A stretch of 24,745 bases of DNA from an uncultured Chitinophagales bacterium (lineage in GTDB: Bacteria; Bacteroidota; Bacteroidia; Chitinophagales; Chitinophagaceae). Where the stretch lies: contig CAMPIQ010000042.1 in the NCBI GenBank assembly GCA_946886475.1, positions 1 through 24,745 of the forward strand, read 5' to 3'. This document shows positions 14,815-24,690 of the stretch, piece after piece (within the stretch, counting starts at the first letter, position 1; each line of letters opens with the position of its first letter). Both the position numbers and the translations under genes were made by a program. Under the pieces are notes generated by a model. It was not told where the DNA came from. It saw nothing but the letters and a program-made list of their open reading frames with translations, and did not search any database.

Positions 14815-14928
14815 TTCATAAAGGGTAGTTCGTAACCGCTACCATTCCTGCAGGGCAATCTACTGATTCCGCTACAGGAACGATCCCCACCCTGCCAAAT
14901 AACCGGGAAGTTTCACCCTCCCTAAATA

Positions 14929-14957
14929 TTTGTTTCCTTTTAGCGTTTGTACATTTG
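14929..14957 (+). promoter_or_regulatory. Bacteroidota-type promoter of tamB
   Basis: TTTG (14929-14932) and TACATTTG (14950-14957) are separated by 17 bp and match the -33 and -7 elements. Transcription would start near 14962-14965, which places the open tamB frame (open from 14972) immediately downstream and supports initiation far upstream of the ATG at 15197. Confidence 0.65.
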
Positions 14958-14986
14958 CGCGGACTTGACGAATACCTACTTTTACA

Positions 14987-17900
14987 ATAAACAAATTCAC
15001 CCTGAGGAAATCGTTTAAAATATTTCTTCGCGTACTGCTGGGGATCCTGGTACTGATCCTGCTGGCCTATGGTTTTCTGCAAACGGATACCGGTCAAAAC
15101 TGGCTGGCCAGGCAGGTAACCAAAAAACTTTCCCGTGACCTGCAAACCCGCATTTCCATTAAACATGTCAGCATCGGCTTTTTCAACTTCAATAAAATGG
15201 ATCTTGAAGGAGTGCTGGTTGAAGACCAGAAACAGGATACTCTTTTGTATGCAGGCAAATTTCAGGTGCGCATAACCGACTGGTTCTTTTTTAAAGACAA
15301 GGCAGAATTAGAATACGTAGCACTTGAAGATGCGCTGATACATTTCAACCGAAAAGATTCCGTTTGGAATTATCATTTTCTTGAAGAATATTTTTCTACT
15401 TCTTCCGATACCTCCGCTAACAAAAAATCAGGCATTGAGTTCGACCTCAAAAAAGTGGTCATGAAAAATGTATTGTTCAAACAAACAGATGCCTGGAAAG
15501 GAAGCAATATGGTGGTACAGGTTGGAGGCCTCAATATGGATGCCAGGGAAATTACCCTTAGTAATAAAACCGTGGATGTTTCCAGCCTGGTATTGAACGA
15601 TCCTTTTTTTTCAACCTATAATTATAAAGGAAACGATAATACACCTGCAGATACTGCAACAGGTAATAATATTGAGGCTGCGAAAAGATCACCACAGGAA
15701 TGGAGGATATTCTTCGGCAATGTTAAGATCAATAATGGCCGGTATAAAAATGATAATGGAAGTTTAACAACCACCCTTCCTTATTTTGATGGAAAACATA
15801 TTGACTTTGGCAGTATCAATGGTACGCTTTCCAATATCGGATGGACAAAAGATACGGTGTCAGGTGAAATAAGTCTTTCCTCCGTTGAAAGAAGCGGCTT
15901 CACCGTGAAAACCCTGAAGGCAAAAACTACTTTCCACCCCCAGGCTATGATATTTGAAGACCTCTATCTTCAGACCAATCAAAGCACCATTGGAAATTTT
16001 TTCGCCATGAGGTATGACGACATCACCAGCATGAATAATTTTATTCATGATGTGGTAATGGAGGCCAATTTCAACCAGGCAAAGATTTCCAGTGATGATA
16101 TTGCATTCTTTACGCCTGATGTAAAATCATGGAACAGGAATATCAGGATTGATGGTGAAGTAAAAGGTACAGTTGACGGACTTTCTTCCAGCGACCTCCG
16201 GATCTGGGCCGGTAATGACACCTATGTTCATGGCGCAGTAAGCGTAGTGGGATTACCAAAGATCAATGAGACCCTGATCAATATTGATGCGGAAGAATTG
16301 AGAACCACCTACCGTGATGCGGTAAGCTTTATCCCTGCCATCAGGAATGTTACCACACCGGATCTCAGAAAATTATCCTACCTCCGGTTCAGGGGCACTT
16401 ATACCGGCTTTATCAATGATTTTGTAACCTACGGTACCCTGCAAACCAATCTTGGCACGCTGCATACCGATCTCAATATGAAATTTCCACGGAATGGCCA
16501 GCCTTCATATTCCGGAAGTTTTTCAACCGATGGTTTCCAGCTTGGACAATTTTTTAACAGTGACCAGTTAGGAATTCTTGCCTTCAATGGAAAGGTAAAG
16601 GGAAGGGGATTTGAATGGCAGACACTGGATATGGATATTGACGGCACCATCAAAAAGATTGAGTACGGCGATTATATTTATCAGAACATTACTGCAAAAG
16701 GAAATTTATCAAACCGCTTATTCAATGGCAACTTTGCCATGAACGATCCCAATGCCCAGCTTACATTGGACGGCCTTGTTGACCTGCGGGGAAAGAAACC
16801 GTTGTTCAATGTAAAAGCAGACATAGCGCATGCCAACCTGCAGGCCCTGCAACTGACCAAAGACGATATCCGTCTGAATGGAAAATTTAACCTGGATCTC
16901 GAAGCCAGTTCTCTATCCGACCTTTTAGGTTCTGCAAGGATCTATGATGCATCACTTACAAGCAATGGAAAAAAACTTTCGTTTGATTCGCTAGTAGTAG
17001 CCTCATTTTATGAAAATGGACTGAAGCGTTTCACAGCAGTTTCAAATGAATTTGATGTGGACATAAAGGGAGATTTTGACCTTGAAGGATTGCCTGATGC
17101 ATTTACGGTTTTCCTTAGCCGTTATTATCCTTCCTATATCAGGGCGCCACGCAATGTAAAACCGCAGGTCTTTGAATTTGATATTACAACCGGAATAGTT
17201 GAAGATTATATTGGTTTGATCGATAAAAGACTGGCTGGCTTTAATAACAGCCATATCACAGGCTCTTTAAATACAACTGCCAATACCATGACAGTTGATG
17301 CTGACATACCTCATTTTGGTTTTGAGCAATATGAGTTCTCCGATATTCAGTTAAAAGGAAGTGGTGATTTTACCAAACTGATGCTGACAGGTGAGGTATC
17401 AAATGCGCAGATCGGCGACAGCCTGTTTTTTCCACAAACCGCATTTACCATCCAGGCAAGCAATGATGTTTCTGATATTACTGTAAATACCACTTCAAAC
17501 CAGGCCATCAACCAGGCCAATCTTTCCGCTCAGGTTAAAACATTCAGTGATGGAGCAGCCATAATATTAAATCCTTCAACATTTATTTTGAATGGTAAAA
17601 CCTGGAATATTGAACAGGGCGGCGAATTGAACTTCAGAAAGAATACTGTTGTGCAGGGACAGGTGGTTTTAAAAGAATCCAACCAGGAGATCAGGCTTTG
17701 GACCGCGCCGGACCCGCTTGGAAACTGGAACAATCTTCACGTTGCCTGGCAGCATATCAACCTTGGCGACATCTCTCCTTTTATTACAAAAGCATACAGG
17801 TTTGAAGGTCTTGTATCAGGACAGGCAACCATTGAAGATCCTACCAGCAGGTTAAATGTTACCGGAACTTTCAACGCCACTGAACTGAGAATTGATAACG

Positions 17901-19783
17901 ATTCCATTGGTGGATTCAGGGGCACGATAGCATATAATAATAAGACGGGAATGCTTACGGCAAAGGCCAGCAATACCGACCCTGAACACCAGATAAACGT
18001 GGATGTTGCCATGGACCTGAAAGACAGTGCCAATGCATTCCGCGACAGGATCAGTACCAGCTTTTCAAATTTTGAACTTAAATACCTTAACCGCTTTCTT
18101 GGTAGTTTGTTTTCTGATATCAATGGATATGTTACGGGTACATTTGATATTTTAGGAGAAGGTAGCAACCAGGATTTTATAGCAAAAGCAAAAATAAAAG
18201 ACGGCAGCTTCCTGGTAAATTTCACACAGGTAAAATACTGGATCAACGATACGGAATTTGAAATGCGTAAGGACACCATTGACCTGGATGGTATCCGACT
18301 GAGAGATAAGGATGGAAATATGGCCATTACCTCCGGTTTTATCAGGCACAATAGTTTCCGCGATATGTATTATGATATCAAAGTGGAAACCGTTTCTAAC
18401 CGCATGCAATTATTGAACACCGGAGAAAGCGATAACCAGCAGTTCTTTGGAAGGGCCTGGGGCGGAGGAACTTTTGTTTTGCACGGACCCCAGTCAGACA
18501 TGCTGATGGATATCAACATCAGGGCTTCCGACCAGGACGATTCTTATATTACACTTCCTCCATCCGAGACCCGTGAAAGCGGACAGGCTAATTTTTTGGT
18601 GGAAAGAAAATATGGCCGTGAAATGACACCCCAGTCATTGGGCCTTCCTTCCAATCTTCATTATGATGTAAGACTGGCTTCAAATCCCAGGGTTCAGATT
18701 GAGGTGATACTTGATGAGTTAACCAGGGATGCCATCAGGGGCCGCGGTACCGGTAACCTCAGGATCACTTCTGGTACATCAGAACCATTAACCATCCAGG
18801 GACGCTACAATATTTCAGAAGGAAATTATTTATATACTTTCCAGTCATTGCTTAAACGCCCGTTTGAATTAAGACCTGGGGCCAATAATTTTATTCAGTG
18901 GGATGGTGATCCTTACGAAGCAACGGTAAACCTGGAAGCGGTTTATACCGCACAGGACGTGAGTTTTGCCCCGCTTGCCGGAAATGTATTCACACGTGAA
19001 TTTGCCTCACAGAGAGACGACGTAAATGTGGTTGCCACGCTAACAGGGAATCTTTTCAGTCCCTCATTTTCATTCGACCTGGAATTTCCCAATTCAAATC
19101 CGGATTATAACACACCCGATTTTCAACTGGCATTACAGCAAATTGAGAACAATCAGAATGAATTATACAAACAGGTTACCTACCTGATTGTTTTCAACAG
19201 TTTTGCACCATTTGAAAATACCGTGAACACTACAGGTGTAAACCCCTTTGGTGAATTCACTTACAATACACTTTCCGGTTTGTTGTTTGGCAAGATAAAT
19301 GAACAGCTCAACAAGATCCTTTCAGGCATATTGCAAAACAATAATGCTACATTATTATTTACAGGCTCTCTGTACAACAGTAATGTATTCGATCAGAATG
19401 CAAGGGGTGAATTCAGGTTACCCAATCAAAGTCTTGTAAACCTTGGTATCGGCCTGCCCCTGTTCAAGGACCGTGCTCATTTTACCGTGGGCGCTACGCT
19501 CGATGTTCCTTTGAGTTCCGACTTCCAGCAAAGCATTCGCCTGTTCCCTGATGTAACACTTGAATTACTGGTAAACAAATCAGGGTCGGTTAAGGCAACC
19601 TTCTTCTATCGCAGAAATATAGATTTCCTTACCGGAAATACAGTAAGTCCTATTATTCCACGCAGGTATGGCGCGAGCATAGGTTATGGAAAGGATTTTA
19701 ATTCACTTGGTGAATTATTCCGTGGAAAGAAAAAACAGGTTGCTGATACTCTGCCGGCAACCGATACTACCGGCACCCGTTAG
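14987..19783 (+). CDS. tamB: TamB-like translocation and assembly module protein (DUF490)
   Basis: 1598 aa if begun at the ATA at 14987. The first ATG in frame is at 15197, but the 70 codons before it clearly belong to the protein: a basic start ([10 protein letters not shown]), one membrane helix ([19 protein letters not shown]) and [20 protein letters not shown], the usual N-terminus of TamB/AsmA proteins. No ATG, GTG or TTG exists between the stop at 14966-14968 and 15197. The body is a very long run of amphipathic beta-strands, expected to form a lipid-carrying groove across the periplasm; the last third contains the TamB C-terminal domain ([20 protein letters not shown], then [20 protein letters not shown]). 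The role is outer-membrane assembly and phospholipid transport with a TamA/BamA-like partner not present here. It has its own promoter and converges on ribBA with a 4-bp overlap. Confidence 0.92.
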   Translation: MNKFTLRKSFKIFLRVLLGILVLILLAYGFLQTDTGQNWLARQVTKKLSRDLQTRISIKHVSIGFFNFNKMDLEGVLVEDQKQDTLLYAGKFQVRITDWFFFKDKAELEYVALEDALIHFNRKDSVWNYHFLEEYFSTSSDTSANKKSGIEFDLKKVVMKNVLFKQTDAWKGSNMVVQVGGLNMDAREITLSNKTVDVSSLVLNDPFFSTYNYKGNDNTPADTATGNNIEAAKRSPQEWRIFFGNVKINNGRYKNDNGSLTTTLPYFDGKHIDFGSINGTLSNIGWTKDTVSGEISLSSVERSGFTVKTLKAKTTFHPQAMIFEDLYLQTNQSTIGNFFAMRYDDITSMNNFIHDVVMEANFNQAKISSDDIAFFTPDVKSWNRNIRIDGEVKGTVDGLSSSDLRIWAGNDTYVHGAVSVVGLPKINETLINIDAEELRTTYRDAVSFIPAIRNVTTPDLRKLSYLRFRGTYTGFINDFVTYGTLQTNLGTLHTDLNMKFPRNGQPSYSGSFSTDGFQLGQFFNSDQLGILAFNGKVKGRGFEWQTLDMDIDGTIKKIEYGDYIYQNITAKGNLSNRLFNGNFAMNDPNAQLTLDGLVDLRGKKPLFNVKADIAHANLQALQLTKDDIRLNGKFNLDLEASSLSDLLGSARIYDASLTSNGKKLSFDSLVVASFYENGLKRFTAVSNEFDVDIKGDFDLEGLPDAFTVFLSRYYPSYIRAPRNVKPQVFEFDITTGIVEDYIGLIDKRLAGFNNSHITGSLNTTANTMTVDADIPHFGFEQYEFSDIQLKGSGDFTKLMLTGEVSNAQIGDSLFFPQTAFTIQASNDVSDITVNTTSNQAINQANLSAQVKTFSDGAAIILNPSTFILNGKTWNIEQGGELNFRKNTVVQGQVVLKESNQEIRLWTAPDPLGNWNNLHVAWQHINLGDISPFITKAYRFEGLVSGQATIEDPTSRLNVTGTFNATELRIDNDSIGGFRGTIAYNNKTGMLTAKASNTDPEHQINVDVAMDLKDSANAFRDRISTSFSNFELKYLNRFLGSLFSDINGYVTGTFDILGEGSNQDFIAKAKIKDGSFLVNFTQVKYWINDTEFEMRKDTIDLDGIRLRDKDGNMAITSGFIRHNSFRDMYYDIKVETVSNRMQLLNTGESDNQQFFGRAWGGGTFVLHGPQSDMLMDINIRASDQDDSYITLPPSETRESGQANFLVERKYGREMTPQSLGLPSNLHYDVRLASNPRVQIEVILDELTRDAIRGRGTGNLRITSGTSEPLTIQGRYNISEGNYLYTFQSLLKRPFELRPGANNFIQWDGDPYEATVNLEAVYTAQDVSFAPLAGNVFTREFASQRDDVNVVATLTGNLFSPSFSFDLEFPNSNPDYNTPDFQLALQQIENNQNELYKQVTYLIVFNSFAPFENTVNTTGVNPFGEFTYNTLSGLLFGKINEQLNKILSGILQNNNATLLFTGSLYNSNVFDQNARGEFRLPNQSLVNLGIGLPLFKDRAHFTVGATLDVPLSSDFQQSIRLFPDVTLELLVNKSGSVKATFFYRRNIDFLTGNTVSPIIPRRYGASIGYGKDFNSLGELFRGKKKQVADTLPATDTTGTR

Positions 19784-20982
19784 TCCTCTAGAATTTCATG
19801 ACCGAGTTTATCCCTTTTTGTCTGCAGGTATTTCTTATTGTGCGGATTGGGTTCCACTCTTAAAGAAATATTATCTACTATCTCCAATCCATAGCCAATC
19901 AGGCCTACACGTTTTTTAGGATTATTGGTAAGCAGTCTTAATTTGGTCACCCCCAGGTGGCGCAGGATCTGCGCACCAACACCATAATCACGCTGGTCTG
20001 TCTGGAAACCCAGGTGCAGGTTGGCTTCTACCGTATCCATTCCCTGTTCCTGCAGCCGGTATGCTTTTAATTTGTTGAGCAAACCAATACCCCTGCCCTC
20101 CTGATTCATATAAAGGATAACACCTGTACCTTCTTTTTCAACCATTTCCATGGCCTTATGTAATTGTTCACCACAATCGCATCGCATGGATGCCAGTATG
20201 TCGCCCGTAAAACAGGAGGAATGCACGCGCACCATAACGGGATCTTCGGGTTTCCATGAACCTTTCACCAGAGCAAGGTGCTCATTGCTTGAGTTTTTCT
20301 CCTGAAAGGCCACCAGTTTGAAATGACCGTACAGCGTAGGCATGTCCACACTCACTATCTCCTCAATAAGAGAATCTCTCCTGATCCGGTATTCTATCAG
20401 GTCTTTGATGGATATGATCTTAAAATCAAATTTTTTGGCTATTTGTTTCAGTTCGGGAAGTCTTGCCATTGAACCGTCATCATTCATTATTTCAACGAGT
20501 ACACCGGAGGGTTCAAATCCGGCCAGTCTTGCCAGGTCCACTGCCGCTTCGGTATGACCGGCACGGCGCAACACGCCTCCTTTTTTAGCTCTCAGCGGAA
20601 ATATATGTCCGGGTTTCCCCAGGTCTTCCTGCCTGGTCTCCGGATCTATCAGGGCCTGAATGGTCTTTGAACGGTCGTGGGCTGATATACCCGTGGTACA
20701 TCCATATCCTAACAGATCAACGGATACGGTAAAGGCAGTTTCATGAAGAGCCGTATTATTATTGACCATCAGCTCCAAACCTAGCGTGTCACATCTTTCT
20801 TCCAGCAGGGCAACACAGATCAGTCCCCGTCCGTGCTTACTCATAAAATTGATCACTTCGGGAGTAACGTTCCTTGAAGCAGTAATAAAGTCACCTTCAT
20901 TTTCCCTGTCCTCATCATCTACTACTATTACAAGTTTTCCCAGTTTGATATCCTCGATTGCACTTTCAATAGAATCCAGCAT
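19780..20982 (-). CDS. ribBA: Bifunctional 3,4-dihydroxy-2-butanone-4-phosphate synthase / GTP cyclohydrolase II
   Basis: 400 aa, the normal length of the fused enzyme. The RibB half (about 1-200) makes dihydroxybutanone phosphate from ribulose 5-phosphate; the acidic loop [10 protein letters not shown] (22-31), [13 protein letters not shown] loop ([10 protein letters not shown], 95-104), GHIFPLRA (125-132) and HTEAAVDL (143-150) are all present. The RibA half (about 205-400) opens GTP in the first step of riboflavin synthesis; zinc cysteines C257, C268 and C270 lie in [10 protein letters not shown] and MRCDCG, and [11 protein letters not shown] (291-301) is intact. Cytoplasmic. No FMN riboswitch is apparent in the 185-bp region before it, which it shares with the divergent receptor gene. 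No other rib genes are nearby, so it is a solitary locus. Confidence 0.97.
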   Translation of the reverse strand: MLDSIESAIEDIKLGKLVIVVDDEDRENEGDFITASRNVTPEVINFMSKHGRGLICVALLEERCDTLGLELMVNNNTALHETAFTVSVDLLGYGCTTGISAHDRSKTIQALIDPETRQEDLGKPGHIFPLRAKKGGVLRRAGHTEAAVDLARLAGFEPSGVLVEIMNDDGSMARLPELKQIAKKFDFKIISIKDLIEYRIRRDSLIEEIVSVDMPTLYGHFKLVAFQEKNSSNEHLALVKGSWKPEDPVMVRVHSSCFTGDILASMRCDCGEQLHKAMEMVEKEGTGVILYMNQEGRGIGLLNKLKAYRLQEQGMDTVEANLHLGFQTDQRDYGVGAQILRHLGVTKLRLLTNNPKKRVGLIGYGLEIVDNISLRVEPNPHNKKYLQTKRDKLGHEILED

Positions 20983-20995
20983 GAATGTTTTTTTA

Positions 20996-21003
20996 CAAAA
21001 TTA
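20996..21003 (-). promoter_or_regulatory. Probable -7 promoter element of ribBA
   Basis: On the minus strand the sequence is TAATTTTG, an exact match to TAnnTTTG, 13 nt before the ribBA start codon. No good TTG lies 17-23 bp further upstream, so only the -7 half is supported. A leader of a few nucleotides would leave no room for an FMN riboswitch. Confidence 0.4.
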
Positions 21004-21167
21004 AGAACAACGGTCTGCACTGTAGATACGTATAAAACTAAAAGATGGTAAAATGCAGCATGGACAAGCTTTAAACTGTCTCTCCGATTGGTTACATAAT
21101 GTTAATATTTGGCTATATTTAAAATAGGAATTATCCTTTTCTTTGCAACCGAAAATAATTATTACAT

Positions 21168-24100
21168 ATGCTTAAGAGAATCTTGTGCCTGCTGACAGTT
21201 ACCCTGTTGGCTTCCACCTTCGTTTTTTCGCAAGTTACCACCAGTAGTCTTACGGGTACAGTTAAAGATGCCGCGGGCGAATCGCTTGGTGGTGCATCGG
21301 TTTCTGCTACCCACCAGCCTTCCGGTACAAAGTATTCAACAATTTCACAACAAAGCGGACAGTTTACCATCTCAAATATGAGAGTAGGTGGTCCTTACCT
21401 TGTAGAGGTAACATTTGTAGGACATGAGCCACAGCGATATGAGGATATCTTTCTGAAACTGGCCGAAGCTTATATTCTTGATATTTCATTGCGCAGGGCA
21501 GATGCTGCCCTGGAAAATGTAGTGATCACCACTACCAACCGCAGTTCCATTTTAAATGCCAACAGAACAGGCGCCGTAACCAATGTTACCAGCCGCGAAC
21601 TTCAACGGTTACCCAGTATTACCCGAAGTATTAATGATTTTACAAGGTTAACCCCCCAATCCAATGGCGCATCCATTGGCGGTGGTAATTACAGGCAGAA
21701 TTACATTACAGTTGATGGTTCTGACTTTAATAACACCTTTGGTATTGGTACCAACCTGCCTGCAGGCGGTTCACCAATTTCACTTGATGCGCTGGATGAG
21801 ATCTCTGTGAACGTTACGCCTTACGATATCCGCCAGTCTGGTTTTATCGGAAGTGCGGTAAATGCAGTTACCCGTTCAGGAACTAACCGTTTCCAGGGCT
21901 CAGTTTATCGTTACTGGCGTTCTGAAAAACAACAGGGCGATGAAGTGGACGGTGTTAAGTTCACAAGACCCCCGTTTGAATTTGAACAATATGGTGCACG
22001 TATCGGCGGACCCATTATCCAGAATAAATTGTTCTTTTTCATAAATTATGAAACTGAGAACCAGCCCAAAATTGTTCAAACAAGAGTGGCAACCCGTACA
22101 GGTGTACCAGTTACGCCAAATACAGCACGTCCTACTTCAGCCGATCTTGATATGATCAGCAATTATTTGAGAACCAATTATGGTTATGAAACCGGTCCAT
22201 ACGATAATTACAGCACTGAGATCGAAAGAACCAAGTTGCTGGCCAGGATCGACTGGAATATCAGCGACAAACACCGTTTCAACATCCGTTACAACCAGGT
22301 TGAGGGTGGTGAACCCAATCCACCAAGTACTTCCACATCAGGAACAGGTAATTCATATGCATTCGGACAGGGCCGTACGGACCAGAATGCAATGTGGTTC
22401 AAGAATTCAAACTATTTCCAGGGAGCCAATTTCTATTCACTGGCAGCTGAACTCAATTCACAGCTGGGAAGCAGGTTCTCAAATACGCTGCGTGGTACCT
22501 ATACTTTACAGGATGATTCAAGGGAATCTGACAGTCAGGATTTTCCCTTTGTTGACATTCTGAAAGATGGTACACCATATACATCTTTTGGATATGAATT
22601 ATTTTCAAAGGGTAATCTTAGAAAAGTAAAGACCTATTCATTTGTTGATAACCTTACCTATGTGGCAGGTAAGCATACCGCAACTTTTGGTGCCCAGTTT
22701 GATCTGAGTGAAACCATTAACGGTTTCCAGCGGTTTGCAACCAGCTATTACAGGTTTGCATCCTGGGATGATTTTGTAAATGGAGCGAATCCAACAGATT
22801 TTGCGCTTACCTATTCACTGCTTCCCGGATTTCAACAGGCCTTCCCAAGCTTTAAATTTGCACAGTATTCATTGTATGCCCAGGATGAAATGGCATTGAC
22901 CGACAGATTCAGGCTCACCGCCGGTTTGCGTGTTGACCTTCCTACCTATCCTGATGTAGATGAGATCAGAACACATCCAATGGTTCTAAACCTGAACTTT
23001 TTAAACAATGAAAAATTAAATACCGGTAATCTTCCTGAATCAAGACCACTCTGGTCTCCAAGAGTTGGCTTCAACTGGGATGTTAACGGTGACAGAAGCT
23101 TCCAGGTGCGTGGAGGAACAGGTATCTTCTCCGGAAGGGTTCCATTTGTATGGATCGTAAGCCAGTCTGGTGATGCCGGATTATTACAGGTAACGCAAAG
23201 CTGGAACGGACAGGGAAATACGCCTGGTCCATTCAATCCGGATCCAAGAGCTTACCTGCCGCCAACCCAGCCAATACCAGGTTCAGTTATTCCAGGTTCA
23301 ATTACAGCACTTGATGAAAATTTCAAATTTCCACAGACATGGAAAACAAGTGTTGGTCTTGATAAAAGATTGCCAGGCAACCTGGTGCTCACAATTGAGG
23401 CCATCCTGAACAAGGATATCAATACTGCTGTTTTCAAAAATGTAAATCTTGTTGAACCACAACCTTTGAATGTAACAGGCTATCCCGACAACAGGCCTAT
23501 ATTCCCAAATGCAAATAGTGATAAATACATCAATCCACTTAGCAATGGCGTTCCCAGTCCAACAGGATCTGGTGCATTCAATGCCATCAAAATGGAGAAT
23601 GGTTCTCAGGGATATTATTTCTCATTCACCACCAGACTTGAAAAACAATTCAGCCGTGGATGGTTCGCAACCATTGCCTATACCAAATCCGTTGCAGAGA
23701 ATTTGTTTGATGGCGGTGGCGACCAACCCTTGTCAGCATGGCAAAGCACACCAACTTTTGGAAATCCGAACAGCGCGGCACTTGGAACTTCAGGGTTCAT
23801 AGTACCTGACCGTCTGATTGCAGCCATTTCTTACCGTAAAGAATATCTTAAACATCTTGGTACAACCATTTCCATATTTTATGAAGGTTCTACACAAGGC
23901 AGGTATTCATATCTGTATGCAGGCGACTTCAACCGCGATGGCTTCAATGGCAATGACCTGATCTATATTCCGAGAGATCCATCTGAAATTACATTCAGGG
24001 CCAGACCTGCTTCTTCAGCCACTGGTGGTGTAGCCCTGTCTGCCGCGCAACAAAGTGAATTGTTCTTTAAATATATTGAGCAGGATAAATACCTGAGAAA

Positions 24101-24464
24101 ACACAAAGGACAATATGCGGAACGCAATGGAGCAAAATATCCATGGCGCAACCAGTTTGACCTGAAAGTGATCCAGGATGTGTTCATGAACATTGGAAGA
24201 AACAGGAACTCCCTTCAATTCACGCTGGACATTTTCAATTTTGGAAATTTGCTCAATTCCGATTGGGGTAAATTGAAAACACTGAATGCTGGATCTATCC
24301 TGGTTCCTCAGAATATTTCATCGCTTTCTCCAGGTGGTACCACTAAACCTGAATTCTGGTTACAAACAGACAGGAACCATCCGGTAACAGAAACTTACAG
24401 GGATAATGTAAGTATCTTCTCAACTTATTATATGCAGTTTGGTTTGAGATATAATTTCAACTAA
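21168..24464 (+). CDS. Oar-like TonB-dependent outer-membrane receptor
   Basis: 1098 aa with a signal peptide (MLKRILCLLTVTLLASTFVFS). Residues about 27-112 are a CarboxypepD_reg domain (LTGTVKDAAGESLGGASVSA), about 125-230 the plug (SITRSINDFTRLTPQSNG, YRQNYITVDGSDFNN, ending SAVNAVTRSGTNRFQGSVYR), and the rest a 22-strand beta-barrel that finishes with the aromatic strand YYMQFGLRYNFN. The plug/barrel features (GGPIIQNKLFFFINYE, RVGFNWDVNGDRSFQVRGG) are those of the Oar group rather than SusC; no SusD-like gene follows within the window. The substrate is unknown: Oar proteins take up or export peptides or proteins in Myxococcus. It diverges from ribBA. A 7/8 -7 element (TTTCTTTG, 21138-21145) may drive it, and a strong terminator follows. 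Confidence 0.93.
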   Translation: MLKRILCLLTVTLLASTFVFSQVTTSSLTGTVKDAAGESLGGASVSATHQPSGTKYSTISQQSGQFTISNMRVGGPYLVEVTFVGHEPQRYEDIFLKLAEAYILDISLRRADAALENVVITTTNRSSILNANRTGAVTNVTSRELQRLPSITRSINDFTRLTPQSNGASIGGGNYRQNYITVDGSDFNNTFGIGTNLPAGGSPISLDALDEISVNVTPYDIRQSGFIGSAVNAVTRSGTNRFQGSVYRYWRSEKQQGDEVDGVKFTRPPFEFEQYGARIGGPIIQNKLFFFINYETENQPKIVQTRVATRTGVPVTPNTARPTSADLDMISNYLRTNYGYETGPYDNYSTEIERTKLLARIDWNISDKHRFNIRYNQVEGGEPNPPSTSTSGTGNSYAFGQGRTDQNAMWFKNSNYFQGANFYSLAAELNSQLGSRFSNTLRGTYTLQDDSRESDSQDFPFVDILKDGTPYTSFGYELFSKGNLRKVKTYSFVDNLTYVAGKHTATFGAQFDLSETINGFQRFATSYYRFASWDDFVNGANPTDFALTYSLLPGFQQAFPSFKFAQYSLYAQDEMALTDRFRLTAGLRVDLPTYPDVDEIRTHPMVLNLNFLNNEKLNTGNLPESRPLWSPRVGFNWDVNGDRSFQVRGGTGIFSGRVPFVWIVSQSGDAGLLQVTQSWNGQGNTPGPFNPDPRAYLPPTQPIPGSVIPGSITALDENFKFPQTWKTSVGLDKRLPGNLVLTIEAILNKDINTAVFKNVNLVEPQPLNVTGYPDNRPIFPNANSDKYINPLSNGVPSPTGSGAFNAIKMENGSQGYYFSFTTRLEKQFSRGWFATIAYTKSVAENLFDGGGDQPLSAWQSTPTFGNPNSAALGTSGFIVPDRLIAAISYRKEYLKHLGTTISIFYEGSTQGRYSYLYAGDFNRDGFNGNDLIYIPRDPSEITFRARPASSATGGVALSAAQQSELFFKYIEQDKYLRKHKGQYAERNGAKYPWRNQFDLKVIQDVFMNIGRNRNSLQFTLDIFNFGNLLNSDWGKLKTLNAGSILVPQNISSLSPGGTTKPEFWLQTDRNHPVTETYRDNVSIFSTYYMQFGLRYNFN

Positions 24465-24481
24465 ACATTGTTCATAACGAT

Positions 24482-24514
24482 AAAAAAATCCCTCCATGCC
24501 GGAGGGATTTTTTT
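24482..24514. terminator. Bidirectional rho-independent terminator
   Basis: AAAAAAATCCCTCC (24482-24495) pairs perfectly with GGAGGGATTTTTTT (24501-24514) around a 5-nt loop. A GC core of CCCTCC with A-run before and T-run after makes it work on both strands. It ends the receptor gene, 17 nt past its stop. Confidence 0.9.
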
Positions 24515-24548
24515 ATTTCTGGAATACGATCATCGATGTTCTACCGGC

Positions 24549-24612
24549 CATGCCGGCGAATGGCCACAACGATAACTTTTATATGATTGAAAAAGGGCCA
24601 TTCTATGGCATG
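24549..24612. repeat. Palindromic repeat element, copy 1
   Basis: The first 55 bp (24549-24603) are identical to 24691-24745. The element is a long interrupted palindrome: CATGCC pairs with GGCATG (24607-24612), then a 3-nt mismatch (GGC against TAT), then GAATGGCC (24558-24565) with GGCCATTC (24596-24603), around a 30-nt AT-rich loop. The sequence between 24465 and the window end otherwise holds only the terminator and a T-rich stretch (24617-24690). A short open frame of 25 codons (24550-24627, MPANGHNDNFY at its start) runs through this copy. Confidence 0.8.
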
Positions 24613-24690
24613 TCCCTACTTCGTTGAACAATCACCAATCCTTGTTCCCTGTTCGATATTCTTTTTCGTTGTTCTTCTGTTCTTCCCGGA

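Noticed and set aside
14816..15166. 116-codon minus-strand frame between the beta-barrel gene and tamB
   Set aside because: It runs across the tamB promoter and antisense to the tamB N-terminal coding region; no homology pattern seen.
17737..18351. Long minus-strand open frame (204 codons) within tamB
   Set aside because: It lies wholly antisense to the well-supported TamB frame, has no recognisable family pattern and no start context; it is a shadow of biased codon use.
20983..21167. FMN riboswitch before ribBA
   Set aside because: No conserved RFN-box pattern seen, and the best -7 element lies only 13 nt before the start codon, leaving no room for a leader aptamer.
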